DNA from: Chitinophaga oryzae
GTDB lineage: Bacteria; Bacteroidota; Bacteroidia; Chitinophagales; Chitinophagaceae
NCBI RefSeq assembly: GCF_012516375.2
Contig: NZ_CP051204.2
Location: 5,332,001-5,396,000 of the forward strand
Direction: 5' to 3'
Length of the DNA: 64,000 bases
Numbering within the stretch: the stretch's first letter is position 1; the number at the start of each line of letters is the position of its first letter. The position numbers and the translations under genes are program-made. Under the pieces are notes generated by a model. The model was given only the letters and a program-made list of their open reading frames with translations, ran no database searches and was not told the DNA's origin. Positions 1-10,128 of this stretch are shown here, piece after piece.

Positions 1-1028
1 GCCACGTCGCCGGCTATCAGCCGCATCGCTTTCCCGAAACACATCTCGTCCAGCAGGAACTCCATACCGAGCGCATAGAGCAGGCTTATCCAGCCGTCAC
101 GCGCTTTGTTCCAGGCGCCGGCGGTATGGTTCCAGGTGGAGGAATCATTCCCCCTTCGCACCACCATCGTCTCCCGGTTTATATCATTCGTTTGCCAAAG
201 TTCTTCCAGAAAAACAGCCACCTCCTGCAATAAGGTGGTCCATTTGCCCAGCAACACTCCCTGCTGCTCCGGCGACAGGTGCTTCAGCACCTCAGGAAAA
301 GGATACACTTGCGCCATCGCCCACCAGTTGGCCTTTTCACTATCTGCCTGGCAACGTTTCAGCAGCATGTCCGCAATGTCATCATAAGCCCGCTGCTGCC
401 CTTCGACCGTAAACTCACTGCGCAGATTGCAACGCGCGGTGTAGTAAGCGATGAAACAGGCGCTGTTCATGTCCTGCATAAAATCCTCCCGGGATATATC
501 TTCCGCAAACGCATGTTTGCCTACCCGCAGGAACAGGCTTTTCTTATGCTCACGGACCATGGTACGCAGCTTCTTTTCCAGGTGCCGCAGGCAACGGAAC
601 AGCTTATTATAACGGCGCCGGGAAATATCCAGTCCCACGGCCATCCGTTCTTCCCGGTTCAACCGGTCCGCCTGGTAGCTATTATACCCCGGATTTTTAT
701 GCAGGATGGCACTGACCTTTACAAGGAAAGCTTCCACTACCAGCGGGTCGTCAAATGCAGCGCCGGTAGCGTCGTCATCTGTCTTAAACAGCTGTATGGC
801 CTTGCCCACCTGTACCTGGGCGCCAGACACCTCCGCAAACTTTTCCAGCATGGAAGTATATTGCCCCACCTGGTGACGCAAAGCGCCCGAAGCAGCTTTG
901 TCCAGCAGCAGCATTTCCTGTTTCCCGAGCTCGCCCTGCAGCTGATCTTTTATCAGCGCGGCGATGTCTTCCGGTCTTTTCCGCAGAGACAAGCTTTCGT
1001 ATAAAGTTTCAGGATTCGGATGGGTCAT
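1..1028 (-). CDS. Hypothetical protein, C-terminus cut by window edge
   Basis: Reading the minus strand from an ATG at 1028 gives about 342 codons with no stop, running off the window at position 1. The N-terminus reads MTHPNPETLYESLSLRKRPE. The product is soluble, rich in Lys, Arg, Glu and Leu and mostly helical in character, with a basic stretch near residues 136-165. No signal peptide, membrane segment or known catalytic motif was seen and I do not recognise the family. Codon use matches the neighbours, and the plus-strand ORFs over the same interval look like its shadows. It is divergent from the secreted protein at 1083, 54 bases away. Real gene likely; function unknown. Confidence 0.72.
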   Translation of the reverse strand, partial: MTHPNPETLYESLSLRKRPEDIAALIKDQLQGELGKQEMLLLDKAASGALRHQVGQYTSMLEKFAEVSGAQVQVGKAIQLFKTDDDATGAAFDDPLVVEAFLVKVSAILHKNPGYNSYQADRLNREERMAVGLDISRRRYNKLFRCLRHLEKKLRTMVREHKKSLFLRVGKHAFAEDISREDFMQDMNSACFIAYYTARCNLRSEFTVEGQQRAYDDIADMLLKRCQADSEKANWWAMAQVYPFPEVLKHLSPEQQGVLLGKWTTLLQEVAVFLEELWQTNDINRETMVVRRGNDSSTWNHTAGAWNKARDGWISLLYALGMEFLLDEMCFGKAMRLIAGDV

Positions 1029-1082
1029 TCCCAAAGCTACTAACTTCTCTTCTTTTTCCTTATTTTTAACAAAATCCCGACG

Positions 1083-1796
1083 ATGAAAGTCCCTTACCTG
1101 ATGTTCCCTTTCCTGCTGCTTATCTGCAGCGGAGCATACAGTCAGAACATAGATGTCCTCCGCCGGTCAGACACATTTGAACACAAAGGGAAACAACGCA
1201 GTTTCATTTTCTGGAACAATCCCGCCGACTCTGCCGGACTGGAATATGTAGCCACGCTCTCTTCCAAGGGTTCCGCCATGGGCGGCAATTCATTATGGGA
1301 ACTGTGGATACATGCGGGCAACCGGTCCAACAGGATGGGCTCCAATGTTTTTATCTTCCGTTCTTTCACCGATAGCGACAGCACACGGCCGGAGCTGATC
1401 GTCGATCTTTACCTGGCAACGGAAGAAGCGCTTCAGCGGAATACCGCCCGTGAAGAAAAAAATGTAGTATACCTGTTTGGCAATAAAGGCAAAGCGATGT
1501 CCGTAAAAGTAAATGCGGAGCAGAAAGATATCCCCGCCAATGGCACCCTGCGCTATGAAGTACCGGCAGGTTCGGAACTGAAGCTCAGTAAAGGCGGCGC
1601 TATGGGCGCGTGGCGGAATATCAAGGGAGAAGAAAACAAGGCGGCGCTGTATTTTTCTGTATCAGGCGCGGGTCTTGGCGGAGCAGTACCGCCTGCAGGC
1701 TCCATGGGTATCTCCGTCAACAGCGGCAGGATCACCGATATGAACCCACACTTTGCCCGCATGTTAATGGCGGTACAACAGCAAAGCGCCCGATAA
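1083..1796 (+). CDS. Secreted hypothetical protein
   Basis: 237 residues beginning with a clear signal peptide (hydrophobic core around residues 4-16, likely cleavage after AYS before Q21), so probably periplasmic or surface-exposed. The mature part has Gly/Ser-rich segments, no Cys and no catalytic motif I recognise; strand-like alternation suggests a beta-rich fold. It lies 54 bases from the divergent gene ending the window's left edge and 86 bases ahead of the FAD monooxygenase, so cotranscription with the latter is possible but not shown. Family unknown to me. Confidence 0.75.
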   Translation: MKVPYLMFPFLLLICSGAYSQNIDVLRRSDTFEHKGKQRSFIFWNNPADSAGLEYVATLSSKGSAMGGNSLWELWIHAGNRSNRMGSNVFIFRSFTDSDSTRPELIVDLYLATEEALQRNTAREEKNVVYLFGNKGKAMSVKVNAEQKDIPANGTLRYEVPAGSELKLSKGGAMGAWRNIKGEENKAALYFSVSGAGLGGAVPPAGSMGISVNSGRITDMNPHFARMLMAVQQQSAR

Positions 1797-1882
1797 CGAA
1801 AATCCCGCTGGTATAAAAGTTAATCCCGGTAATGCCACAGGCAGGGCACCGAAAAGATGAGCTTTAGTCCTAAAAAGACGCT

Positions 1883-3337
1883 ATGCAAAAAGTCATCATC
1901 ATCGGAGGAGGAATAGCCGGATTAATTGCAGCTCATGTGCTGGCGGACTACTGTCGGGAGATACTGATCATTGAAAGAGATGTACTACCGGCCGGACCGG
2001 CAACACGGCCAGGTACGCCTCAGGCATATCATCCTCATCATCTTACGCCCCGGGGACGCATGATACTGCAGCAGCTGTTTCCCGGCTTAAACAACGAACT
2101 GCTGCAAAACGGCGCAGCTTCCAGCCTCGGTAAAGAGATATGGTTCTCTTATCCTTCCGGCGATCTCCACATTCCCGAACCCGCCAATGAAGCCGCCTGC
2201 AGCCGGTCTTTCCTGGAATGGCATATCCGGTCACGGGTACTGAAAAAAGAAACGATACAATTACTTCCCGCAACGACGGTCAACGACCTGCTGATAGATA
2301 AAACCCACAACAATGTGTATGGCGTGACCGCCACCCGCGGGAATGAAACCATACGACTACATGCAGACATGGTAGTGGTGGCAACCGGCTTCCATTCGCA
2401 TCTGAGCGAGTGGCTTCACAGGCAGGGATATACGATTCCTGAACCGGAAATACTGACCACCCTCCTGGGTTACAGCACAAGGCACTACGCGTTTCCCGCT
2501 TCGCGGTCCGTTCCGTGGAGCCTGTTGCACGCCGAAAACCCGGAGCGGCCGGAAGTGCCCACCTGTGTGGCATCGTTCATGGAAAACAACGTGCTCGAAA
2601 TCATCCTGGGCAACATCGGCGGGCAATATCCACCGACAGACAGCGACGGGTTTGAAAAGGTGCTGCAACTGCTGAATATTCCCGCCCTGCAGGAAGTACT
2701 GCAACAGGTAACACCGCTGGAGGCCCCGCGCGGATACCGGATCAAAGACGTCACCTTCCGGCATTATGAGAAGATGGCATCATGGCCCGACGGACTGCTG
2801 GCCATCGGCGACGCCTTCTGCACGTTCGACCCCATCCATGGTACCGGTATGACCATCGCGGCCATGCAGGCGGATCTACTGCAAACGATGCTTCAACAGC
2901 GCTCCTCGTTAGATGCTTCTTTTGGGAGAGATTTTCTGCAAGCTGCCGCCCGCATAGTAGAACCGGCGTGGTGGATGAACGCCGTAGCAGATTATGGCCA
3001 GCCTGAAGTGCAGCACAAATACGCCACCCCACAGAAGGGACTGGCATTCGCCCATGTTTTTATGGAACAGGCCATGCAGTTCGCGGTTCAACTGCGTGAG
3101 CCGGCATTGTTCGGGTTAGTGTGGCTGGTGAAGACCTCTTTTCTGTCTCCCCGCGAGCTCATTAACCGCCCCATGTTTCAGATGCTGCAGGAGGCCGGGA
3201 TGGCGGGTCCGCTGGAGGCGCTGATACAGGCAGGAAAAGCAACGGATGTTGCTCAATGGCAGGATGACATCTGTCCGGACATTCCGGATTATGAGGACAC
3301 ACTGTTTATTCCCCGGCAGGTGTTACAAGGGTCATAA
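1883..3337 (+). CDS. FAD-dependent monooxygenase/oxidoreductase
   Basis: 484 residues. The N-terminus has a Rossmann dinucleotide-binding motif (GGGIAG near residues 8-13, then an acidic residue ending beta-2 in LIIERD). A second FAD-contacting segment near residues 307-330 contains GDAFCTFDPIHGTGM, the GD motif of the aromatic hydroxylase, squalene-epoxidase and flavin-halogenase superfamily. The family uses FAD and usually NAD(P)H to hydroxylate or epoxidise small molecules in the cytoplasm; the substrate cannot be read from sequence. No signal peptide. It ends just before a strong hairpin terminator and appears monocistronic or paired with the upstream secreted protein. Confident for superfamily, not for reaction. 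Confidence 0.85.
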   Translation: MQKVIIIGGGIAGLIAAHVLADYCREILIIERDVLPAGPATRPGTPQAYHPHHLTPRGRMILQQLFPGLNNELLQNGAASSLGKEIWFSYPSGDLHIPEPANEAACSRSFLEWHIRSRVLKKETIQLLPATTVNDLLIDKTHNNVYGVTATRGNETIRLHADMVVVATGFHSHLSEWLHRQGYTIPEPEILTTLLGYSTRHYAFPASRSVPWSLLHAENPERPEVPTCVASFMENNVLEIILGNIGGQYPPTDSDGFEKVLQLLNIPALQEVLQQVTPLEAPRGYRIKDVTFRHYEKMASWPDGLLAIGDAFCTFDPIHGTGMTIAAMQADLLQTMLQQRSSLDASFGRDFLQAAARIVEPAWWMNAVADYGQPEVQHKYATPQKGLAFAHVFMEQAMQFAVQLREPALFGLVWLVKTSFLSPRELINRPMFQMLQEAGMAGPLEALIQAGKATDVAQWQDDICPDIPDYEDTLFIPRQVLQGS

Positions 3338-3341
3338 CGGG

Positions 3342-3388
3342 GCATATAAAAAGACGTCTCACGGGTACCGAGACGTCTTTTTATATGC
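3342..3388. terminator. Bidirectional intrinsic terminator
   Basis: A perfect 19-bp inverted repeat (3342-3360 with 3370-3388) separated by a 9-base loop. The stem carries A/T runs at its base, so either strand yields a GC-rich hairpin followed by U-rich sequence. It sits between the convergent FAD monooxygenase and GH127 genes and probably ends both transcripts. Confidence 0.85.
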
Positions 3389-3415
3389 AAACAAACCTTA
3401 TTGATCGTTCACGGT

Positions 3416-5446
3416 TTATTGACTCACCACCGGAAATTGCGATATCCGCAGATTCGTACATCCATACGGTATCAGGGTAATCTCTTCTTCTTCCTTTGCA
3501 GCCTCAAACCTGTAGGTCATACTGAAAGGTAATGGTCCTGCCATCTCGTTGTACAGTTGCCAGGAAGGGATACGTTTTGCCCTGGTGGTGATACTGACAG
3601 GTGCATTTCCCTGGTTCCACGGATAGTTACCCACGACATCCTTCTTCTTTACCTTGTAAGCCGTTTCCATCTTGTCATCATCGGTATGGAGCAGGCCATA
3701 ATTCCAGGGCGTGGTGGGGCGTACCTCATAGAATTCGTTTCCGCCATAGGAACCCGGCGGGTTCGAATTTTTAACCAGCTTCATCTCTTCCCCTATCTTC
3801 AGTCCATAGGTAAGCGGACCTCTTTCGATGGATACGGAGCGTTCATCCCAGGTATTCCGGAAGATGTGCATCGGCAGCAGCAGTTCCACTACATCACCGG
3901 ATTTCCATTGGCGGTTGATCTTCACTATCTGATTGCCTGTTGCCTGTTGCCAGATCTTACCATTAATCTTTACTGTTGCATTCCTGCACCAGGCAGGTAT
4001 TCTCAGGTGGAAAGGGAAGGTTGCTACGGTGGATTTTTTGTCCATTGTAACGGCAAACCGGATGTCTTCACTAAAAGGATAGTTCGTTATTTCTTTGACC
4101 ATTACCGTATTTCCCCCGGCTACGCTGGTTGTCACTTCGCTGGGAGAATACACCAGCGCGGCCAGGCCGCTGTCGGCAGTGGCATACCATAGATTCTGCG
4201 TGAATTTCGGCCATCCCTGGTGCATGTTGGCGGTACAGCAGGGGAACCCGGTGAGCAAACCATAACAAACGTCCGTACCGTCATGGTTGGTTTCAAAATT
4301 CCGCATTTTGTTCGTCGCCATCACCTGGTTGGCCTGCTGAAAATACTGGCGGCACATAAAATCGTCTGTAGCCTGTGCCGGCAAAGCATTGAAGGCAATT
4401 TTTTCCAGGTGGTCCGCAAAGCCCACCTGTCCTGTAATCTCCAGCATGCTCTCCAGGGAAAACATCATTTCCACGGCTGTACAAAATTCCGACCCCTGTG
4501 TGGGATTGTTGCCATGAAGGGTTTCATCGCCACCGTATAAGCCATGGGCCATGCCGTTAAACTGACGGATATCGGCGAAACCGGTTTTCACGGCATCGAG
4601 GTACCTGGGTTCCGGATGATGCTGGTAATAAATAACCGGCTCCTTGATCCCCTGAGCGAGGTTGACACAATGAATGCTCCCCTGGGTGGACAGCAACTTC
4701 CTTTCCAGGAATGCCGTAGTATAATCGAACGTCTGCCGGTGAATAAGATCTCCCAGTTCCAGTAAAAAAGCATCATGCGTGATATTATATAACCAGTATA
4801 CTATCATGAGGTTATCGCCGCCACGGTATTTTGCCCAGAATGTCCAGTTATCCAGCGGTTTGGCAGGCAGCTCTTTCAGCTGATACCGGCAGTAGCGTGT
4901 CATGAGATCGATCACCCGCTGATCACCGGTGGCTGAGTAGTATTGCTTCAGCACTTTTAGCATCACCATTTTTGGCCACCAGTCGTGGCTATTATCCCGC
5001 TGTATCCCCGACTCGGGGCCATAATCTTTCGATGGGCCGAAGTAACCGTCCGGTTGCTGGCTTTTGATAGCCCATTCTATCCATGGTTTTGTTTTGGCGA
5101 TCAATTCCTTATCATCCAGGATATAGGCTAGCGGCAGCAAGCCATCGATCCAGTAAGGGCCCCGCTCCCATTGATCACCATCGCCCCCCAGCCAGCCATT
5201 GCGCCGGCCCATCACCTCGGGATACAGCTGGTCCAGTTGGCCTGTGGCGCCACTTTTCTGGCGCAGTAACATTTCCTTCAGCCAGCCGTCAGCCCTGATC
5301 GCTCCCAGCGGCAGTTCCCGGTATGGGTTCTGTCGCAAAGATGTTTGTCTGACAGCAGCTGTGCCGGTCCCTGTCTGTTTTTGCTGCGCTGTGGCCTGCA
5401 ACATAGATCCTGCACAAGCAACAGCCAGCATCAATAATAACCTCAT
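3416..5446 (-). CDS. GH127-type beta-L-arabinofuranosidase (DUF1680), secreted
   Basis: Retaining glycosidase of the DUF1680 clan, where characterised members release beta-L-arabinofuranose (GH127/GH146). The reading frame opens at GTG 5467, but the ATG at 5446 directly precedes a good signal peptide (MRLLLMLAVACAG...), so I prefer it. The protein has an alpha/alpha-barrel character. In the long-form numbering, E327 and C329 (in GSEFCTAVEMM) and the C410-C411 pair (in GFPCCTANMHQGWP) match the Zn-binding Glu-x-Cys...Cys-Cys set of the GH127 enzyme HypBA1, where one Cys is the nucleophile. It is the last gene of a SusC-SusD-GH127 operon, 27 bases after SusD, and the only recognisable glycosidase in the window. 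Exact substrate linkage is inferred. Confidence 0.85.
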   Translation of the reverse strand: MRLLLMLAVACAGSMLQATAQQKQTGTGTAAVRQTSLRQNPYRELPLGAIRADGWLKEMLLRQKSGATGQLDQLYPEVMGRRNGWLGGDGDQWERGPYWIDGLLPLAYILDDKELIAKTKPWIEWAIKSQQPDGYFGPSKDYGPESGIQRDNSHDWWPKMVMLKVLKQYYSATGDQRVIDLMTRYCRYQLKELPAKPLDNWTFWAKYRGGDNLMIVYWLYNITHDAFLLELGDLIHRQTFDYTTAFLERKLLSTQGSIHCVNLAQGIKEPVIYYQHHPEPRYLDAVKTGFADIRQFNGMAHGLYGGDETLHGNNPTQGSEFCTAVEMMFSLESMLEITGQVGFADHLEKIAFNALPAQATDDFMCRQYFQQANQVMATNKMRNFETNHDGTDVCYGLLTGFPCCTANMHQGWPKFTQNLWYATADSGLAALVYSPSEVTTSVAGGNTVMVKEITNYPFSEDIRFAVTMDKKSTVATFPFHLRIPAWCRNATVKINGKIWQQATGNQIVKINRQWKSGDVVELLLPMHIFRNTWDERSVSIERGPLTYGLKIGEEMKLVKNSNPPGSYGGNEFYEVRPTTPWNYGLLHTDDDKMETAYKVKKKDVVGNYPWNQGNAPVSITTRAKRIPSWQLYNEMAGPLPFSMTYRFEAAKEEEEITLIPYGCTNLRISQFPVVSQ

Positions 5447-5473
5447 ATGCTGAATTTTAGTATACACACTTAC

Positions 5474-7072
5474 TTACTGTAATTTAGGATTGGAATTGAC
5501 GGCAGCCTGCGGGATCATAAAGACGGTTCTGCCGCTCCCCTGCGGTTTATGCGAAAGCCAGCTTTTTTGAGTGAATACGCCGAAGCGGATATTATCCCTG
5601 CGGCGTTGTGCTTCCCATGCAAACTCCCAACCCAGTTCGTCCATAAAACCGCCATACGGCACAACATCCGTATTTCCGCGGTCTGTGACTACATACTTCT
5701 CCACATAGCCGTAGCGATAGCGGGTATTGCCGGTCAGTGCCGCCGCGGTAACCACCGCTTTTGCCGGATCGGTGAAATTGCGTCTGCGCACCTCGGACAC
5801 GATTTGTGCGGCACCTGCTGCATCACCGGTACGCATAAGGCATTCTGCTTTCATCATCAGCACCTGTGCATAACGAAAGAAGGGAAAGTCATTGCCCAGA
5901 TCAAAACGGGCCCCTGTCTTAATCTCAAATTTATTCTGCCGGTAGCCTTCAGATTCGCCGGTGAACAATCCATCGGGCAGGTCTTTCGTAAATATAAGAT
6001 TCTGCCCGGCCCTGTCATACGAGCCCTTCAGGGGCGTTACGCCATCTAAGGCAAACTGCGGGCCCATCAGCCAGGTATCCGCCAGGCGTTTATCAGCCGG
6101 ATCATAGGTATCGATGAACTGGGATACGCCCATTGCGCTGCCTGATCCCCAGGGCGTTACCTGCATAGCACGTTTATCGCGCAAGGCCGCGTGCCAGGAG
6201 AACATATCCACAAAGAAGCCGCCACCACGATTTTCATCAAAGGGAATAGCAAATACGATCTCCGGCGAGTGATCATTCTGTGTAACAAACACATTACGGT
6301 AAGCCGCCTCCAGTGAGTATTTATTGGCGCTGATGATATCGTTGCATTCCCGGAGGCAGTCCTGCCATTTTGCTGTTCCCGTATATACCTGTGCGTTGAG
6401 ATAAATATTGGCCAGCAGGGCTTTTGCCGCCCATTTATTAAAACGGCCGTATAGCCGGGTACCCGTTTCTTCGCTCAGGGAAGGCATCGCTGCCGTTAAT
6501 TCAGATACGATAAAATCATAGAGCTGCCGGCGGCTTGCCTTATCGGGCAGCACGGTAGCGGTAGTCGTCACAAGCGGCGCGTCGCCGAAATTATCACAGA
6601 TCAGCCAATAGAAAAAAGCCCTGGCAGCCCGCATCTCAGCGACAAGAGATGCTTGTGAAATACCGGCAGGCGTAGGCACTTTACCGGACTGCAGCTGCTC
6701 TATTATCCTGTTGGAATTAGTGACGCCACGGTACAACGCATTCCACATATTAAGCAATTGCGGATTTTCTGAATTCCAGGTGTGCAGGTGCATTCTTTTG
6801 TAGATACCTCCATCGTCCCACCCGGAAGGGTTTGCCGGCATCACCAGTTCATCGGAAGTCGTTTCCTGGATCATGTAAAAATTGGTATGGCCAAACAGGG
6901 TGCGCATATTCGCATACACGATGCCCATAGCTGCGGTAGCACTTTCATAAGTATAGCTTTGTTCAGTTACGTCAGAATACACAATTTCGTCCAGATCACT
7001 ATTGCAGGCGCTCAATATTCCCGGAACAATGGCAAGCGCCAGTAAATATTGTTTGATTGATTTCATTGTCAT
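5474..7072 (-). CDS. SusD/RagB-family outer-membrane lipoprotein
   Basis: 532 residues with a lipoprotein signal (GILSAC lipobox near residue 22) and the usual SusD organisation: N-terminal TPR-like helices with 'NMWNALYRGVTNSNRIIEQL' and a C-terminal part ending in the family's 'GWEFAWEAQRRRDNIRFG' type segment. SusD proteins form the lid on the SusC transporter at the cell surface and bind glycan. The gene starts 5 bases after the SusC stop and precedes the GH127 enzyme, so arabinose-containing glycan is the likely ligand. Start could be M1 or M3. Confidence 0.93.
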   Translation of the reverse strand: MTMKSIKQYLLALAIVPGILSACNSDLDEIVYSDVTEQSYTYESATAAMGIVYANMRTLFGHTNFYMIQETTSDELVMPANPSGWDDGGIYKRMHLHTWNSENPQLLNMWNALYRGVTNSNRIIEQLQSGKVPTPAGISQASLVAEMRAARAFFYWLICDNFGDAPLVTTTATVLPDKASRRQLYDFIVSELTAAMPSLSEETGTRLYGRFNKWAAKALLANIYLNAQVYTGTAKWQDCLRECNDIISANKYSLEAAYRNVFVTQNDHSPEIVFAIPFDENRGGGFFVDMFSWHAALRDKRAMQVTPWGSGSAMGVSQFIDTYDPADKRLADTWLMGPQFALDGVTPLKGSYDRAGQNLIFTKDLPDGLFTGESEGYRQNKFEIKTGARFDLGNDFPFFRYAQVLMMKAECLMRTGDAAGAAQIVSEVRRRNFTDPAKAVVTAAALTGNTRYRYGYVEKYVVTDRGNTDVVPYGGFMDELGWEFAWEAQRRRDNIRFGVFTQKSWLSHKPQGSGRTVFMIPQAAVNSNPKLQ

Positions 7073-7077
7073 ATCAT

Positions 7078-10000
7078 TTATAAGGTGAAAGAGGCGCCCA
7101 GTGTGAACGTAGTAGTGGCGGGATAACGGTTTCTGTCATCCAGTCCCGGCGTAAGACCGGTAACGCCTATCTCCGGGTCCACGCCTGAATATTTTGTAAA
7201 CGTGGCAAGATTGGAGCCTGAGGCATATACCCTGAGTGCTTTGATGGCGGTACGCTTTAACGGAATATTATACCCTATGGTGATATTGTCTATTTTCCAG
7301 TAATCCCCCTGCTCGATATAGTAGCTCACGTAATTGAGTGACTGGTCGTCTGCCAGCGGGCGTTTTCCGTAAACATTATCATACGCGGACCTGAGCAGGT
7401 TGCCGCGTGTAAGCATTACCGGCGCCGCATAGAACATACGGGGCGTATTGAGGATCTGGAATCCGAAGGCGCCACGCATGGTAATGTTCAGGTCAAAGTT
7501 TTTGTAGCTGATGCTATTATTAAAGTTCAGATAATGTTTGGGCAACCCGTTGCCAAGAATCTGTTTATCATCCGCCTGTTGATTGGCGATAGGCTTGGGT
7601 TTACCATCTCTACCTTCAATGATCCAATAACCATTCGGGTCGATATCAACAGATTTAAAACCCCAGAAATTTCCAATAGGCTGTCCTATCTGGATACGTG
7701 CAATTGACTGCTGGATGGGCTCTTCTGTGGTGCCTGCATCGAAATAACCGGCTGCCAGCTGAAAGTTTTTATCCGACAGGGAAAGCAATTTGTTCCGGTT
7801 GGTGGAATAGTTCAGGGACGTATTCCATTTCAGCGCTTTGCGGTCGATGGCGGCAAAGTTCACCTGAAATTCGATGCCTTTATTCTCCATGGAGGCAGCA
7901 TTGGCACGGATAGTATTGTACAGGTACGGCGGGGTTGGCACGGAATAGTCCATCAGCAAATCACGGGTAACCCGCCGGTACAGGTCCAGTGAACCTGTGA
8001 TACGGTTGTCCCAAAATCCGTAATCCACCCCGATGTTGGTCTCTTCCTTTTTCTCCCAACGCAGATCGGGATTGGCATTGGTCGCCAGATTGATCACCTG
8101 CACCCATTGTCCGTTGATCAACGTATAGGTGTCGAAGTTAAGCCGGTTCAGCGACATGTAGGGATCATTGGGTTCGGTCCCTGTGATCCCGAAACCACCG
8201 CGCAGTTTCAACGCGCTGACGATCTTTGACGCTTTCAGGAAGTTTTCATTCTTCATATTCCACCCTGCGGAGATCGCAGGAAAATTGCCATACTTGTTAT
8301 TACGGCCAAATTTCGAAGAGCCTTCCCTGCGGATGCTGGCCATCAGCAGATACTTATTCTGGAAACTGTAGTTCAGCCGGAAGAAATAGCCAATCAGTTT
8401 ATTACGGCTCTGGTAGGATTTTTCGGGTGCTTCCCCCCGTGATAAGGCAAGGCCGGCGCCTATATTATTGTAAGAGAAATTATCTGTGGGGAAATCCCAG
8501 TTCTGCATCCAATAGTCCTGGTAATTGGTTTCCCGCCAGCTATAACCGCCCAGTAAGGTAAAGTCGTGTTCCCTGATCTGTTTCTGAAAGTTGGCCGTCA
8601 GCTCCAACAGGTTTTCTTCCGTACGGGTGGTGCCTCTTGAAGCATAACCGTTCCTTCCGTCGCGGAGGGTAGAATAATTGCGTTTGGTTTCGTAGTAACC
8701 GCGCACACTGTTATAGAGATCACGCGACCCCAGCAGCATAATATCAAGCCCCTTCAGCGGTGTATACGTAACGGTGCCCAGCGTCCTCAGGTTGCTGTTC
8801 TGATTTTTGCCATCCGTTTCCATCAGCAGGGATACAGGGTTCGCATAAGCTGTTTTATCGGTATGTTCCGTCCATTTGCCGTCTTTGTCTTTTACCGGAT
8901 CGGTGGGATTATAAGTCAGACCGTTGCGGTACACATCACCGCGATAGCTATCGCCATCCGCGCCGGCAAAAAACGTCTGCTGATAGCCACTGAGGTTGGC
9001 ATTGAGCCGTAGTTTCCCGCCAAACATCCGATGGGTAACCTCTATTCGCGGATACAGCATCCTGTTATCTGAACGCAGGACCAGTCCTTCCATATTACGA
9101 TAGTTCAGGTTGGCGACGTAACTGGTATTTTGTGATCCGCCGCGGAGGCTGACGTTATACACCTGAGAAACGGGACGGCGGGTAATTTCGTTCAGCCAGT
9201 CAGTGCTGGCACCATAGTCGAATGCGCCCGGTTTACCTTGCGCTACCAGTTGACGGTATTCATCTGCATTCATGAAATTGAGCCGTTTGGTGATCTTCTG
9301 GGTGGTGACATAGCTGTTTACGTCCACCGCGGCAGGGGTTTCCCCGTGTACTTTCCTGGTGGTGATAAGGATAACGCCGTTGGTACCCCTGGTGCCGTAA
9401 ATAGCTGCTGCGGAACCATCTTTCAACACATCAACAGACTCGATATCTTCCGGCGCCACGGTGGTGAGCGTACCGGGTACGCCATCTATCAGCACCAGTG
9501 GCGATGTGCCGGAGGTAAGGGTGGTAATACCGCGAAGGTTGATCTGTGCCGTGCCGGTAGGATTGGCGTCCGGCGTGACCACATTCAGCCCGGCCACTTT
9601 TCCGCGTACCAGCTGTGCTGCGTCCTGTACAGCCCCTTTCACGAAGTTTTCCGACTTCACACTGGCTACGGCAGTGGTGACGCGTTCCCTTTTCTGGGTG
9701 CCGTAGCCCACTACCACCACTGCGTTCAGCGAGGTTTCCACCGCTACCAGGCGTATATTGAGGATAGTTCTGTTGCCAGCCGCCACTTCCTGGGTGGTAT
9801 AGCCGATGAAACTGAAAACGAGGGTTGCCGCATTATCAGGGATACTGATATTGTATTTCCCGGCGGCATCGGTAACACTTCCCGTAGTGCCCCCTTTTAC
9901 ACGTATGGCCACGCCCGGCAGCGGTACGCCGGATTCATCCGTTACAATACCTGAAATTTTTATCTGTTGGTATGCATTCCCGGGAATAAAATCAATGGGG

Positions 10001-10128
10001 CGATTTCCTGCTTCTGCGGATGCACCTGTAGTTTCCAGGCACAAGGCTGCTACAACAACGAGCCGGAACAAGGCGGTGGCAGTGTTCATTTTAACCCAGC
10101 CGGGAGGGATAGATAAACTTTCTTTCAT
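7078..10128 (-). CDS. SusC/RagA-family TonB-linked outer-membrane transporter
   Basis: Imports large oligosaccharides through the outer membrane with its SusD partner. The frame opens at 10173, but ATG 10128 (MKESLSIPPGWVKMN) is the more natural start. Order: signal region, carboxypeptidase-regulatory-like domain (KISGIVTDESGVPLPGV), the SusC linker VVVVGYGTQKRERVTTAVAS acting as TonB-box region, plug domain with 'VLKDGSAAAIYGTRGTNGVI', then a long beta-barrel ending in Phe-Thr-Leu. There is no STN domain, which fits control by the divergent two-component system rather than by sigma/FecR. First gene of the SusC-SusD-GH127 operon. Confidence 0.95.
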   Translation of the reverse strand: MKESLSIPPGWVKMNTATALFRLVVVAALCLETTGASAEAGNRPIDFIPGNAYQQIKISGIVTDESGVPLPGVAIRVKGGTTGSVTDAAGKYNISIPDNAATLVFSFIGYTTQEVAAGNRTILNIRLVAVETSLNAVVVVGYGTQKRERVTTAVASVKSENFVKGAVQDAAQLVRGKVAGLNVVTPDANPTGTAQINLRGITTLTSGTSPLVLIDGVPGTLTTVAPEDIESVDVLKDGSAAAIYGTRGTNGVILITTRKVHGETPAAVDVNSYVTTQKITKRLNFMNADEYRQLVAQGKPGAFDYGASTDWLNEITRRPVSQVYNVSLRGGSQNTSYVANLNYRNMEGLVLRSDNRMLYPRIEVTHRMFGGKLRLNANLSGYQQTFFAGADGDSYRGDVYRNGLTYNPTDPVKDKDGKWTEHTDKTAYANPVSLLMETDGKNQNSNLRTLGTVTYTPLKGLDIMLLGSRDLYNSVRGYYETKRNYSTLRDGRNGYASRGTTRTEENLLELTANFQKQIREHDFTLLGGYSWRETNYQDYWMQNWDFPTDNFSYNNIGAGLALSRGEAPEKSYQSRNKLIGYFFRLNYSFQNKYLLMASIRREGSSKFGRNNKYGNFPAISAGWNMKNENFLKASKIVSALKLRGGFGITGTEPNDPYMSLNRLNFDTYTLINGQWVQVINLATNANPDLRWEKKEETNIGVDYGFWDNRITGSLDLYRRVTRDLLMDYSVPTPPYLYNTIRANAASMENKGIEFQVNFAAIDRKALKWNTSLNYSTNRNKLLSLSDKNFQLAAGYFDAGTTEEPIQQSIARIQIGQPIGNFWGFKSVDIDPNGYWIIEGRDGKPKPIANQQADDKQILGNGLPKHYLNFNNSISYKNFDLNITMRGAFGFQILNTPRMFYAAPVMLTRGNLLRSAYDNVYGKRPLADDQSLNYVSYYIEQGDYWKIDNITIGYNIPLKRTAIKALRVYASGSNLATFTKYSGVDPEIGVTGLTPGLDDRNRYPATTTFTLGASFTL

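Noticed and set aside
279..1004. 241-codon plus-strand ORF
   Set aside because: It lies entirely antisense to the minus-strand frame 1-1028, which has better codon use and a convincing start; its own protein looks like antisense composition.
9238..9954. 238-codon plus-strand ORF inside SusC
   Set aside because: Antisense shadow of the plug and N-terminal domains of SusC.
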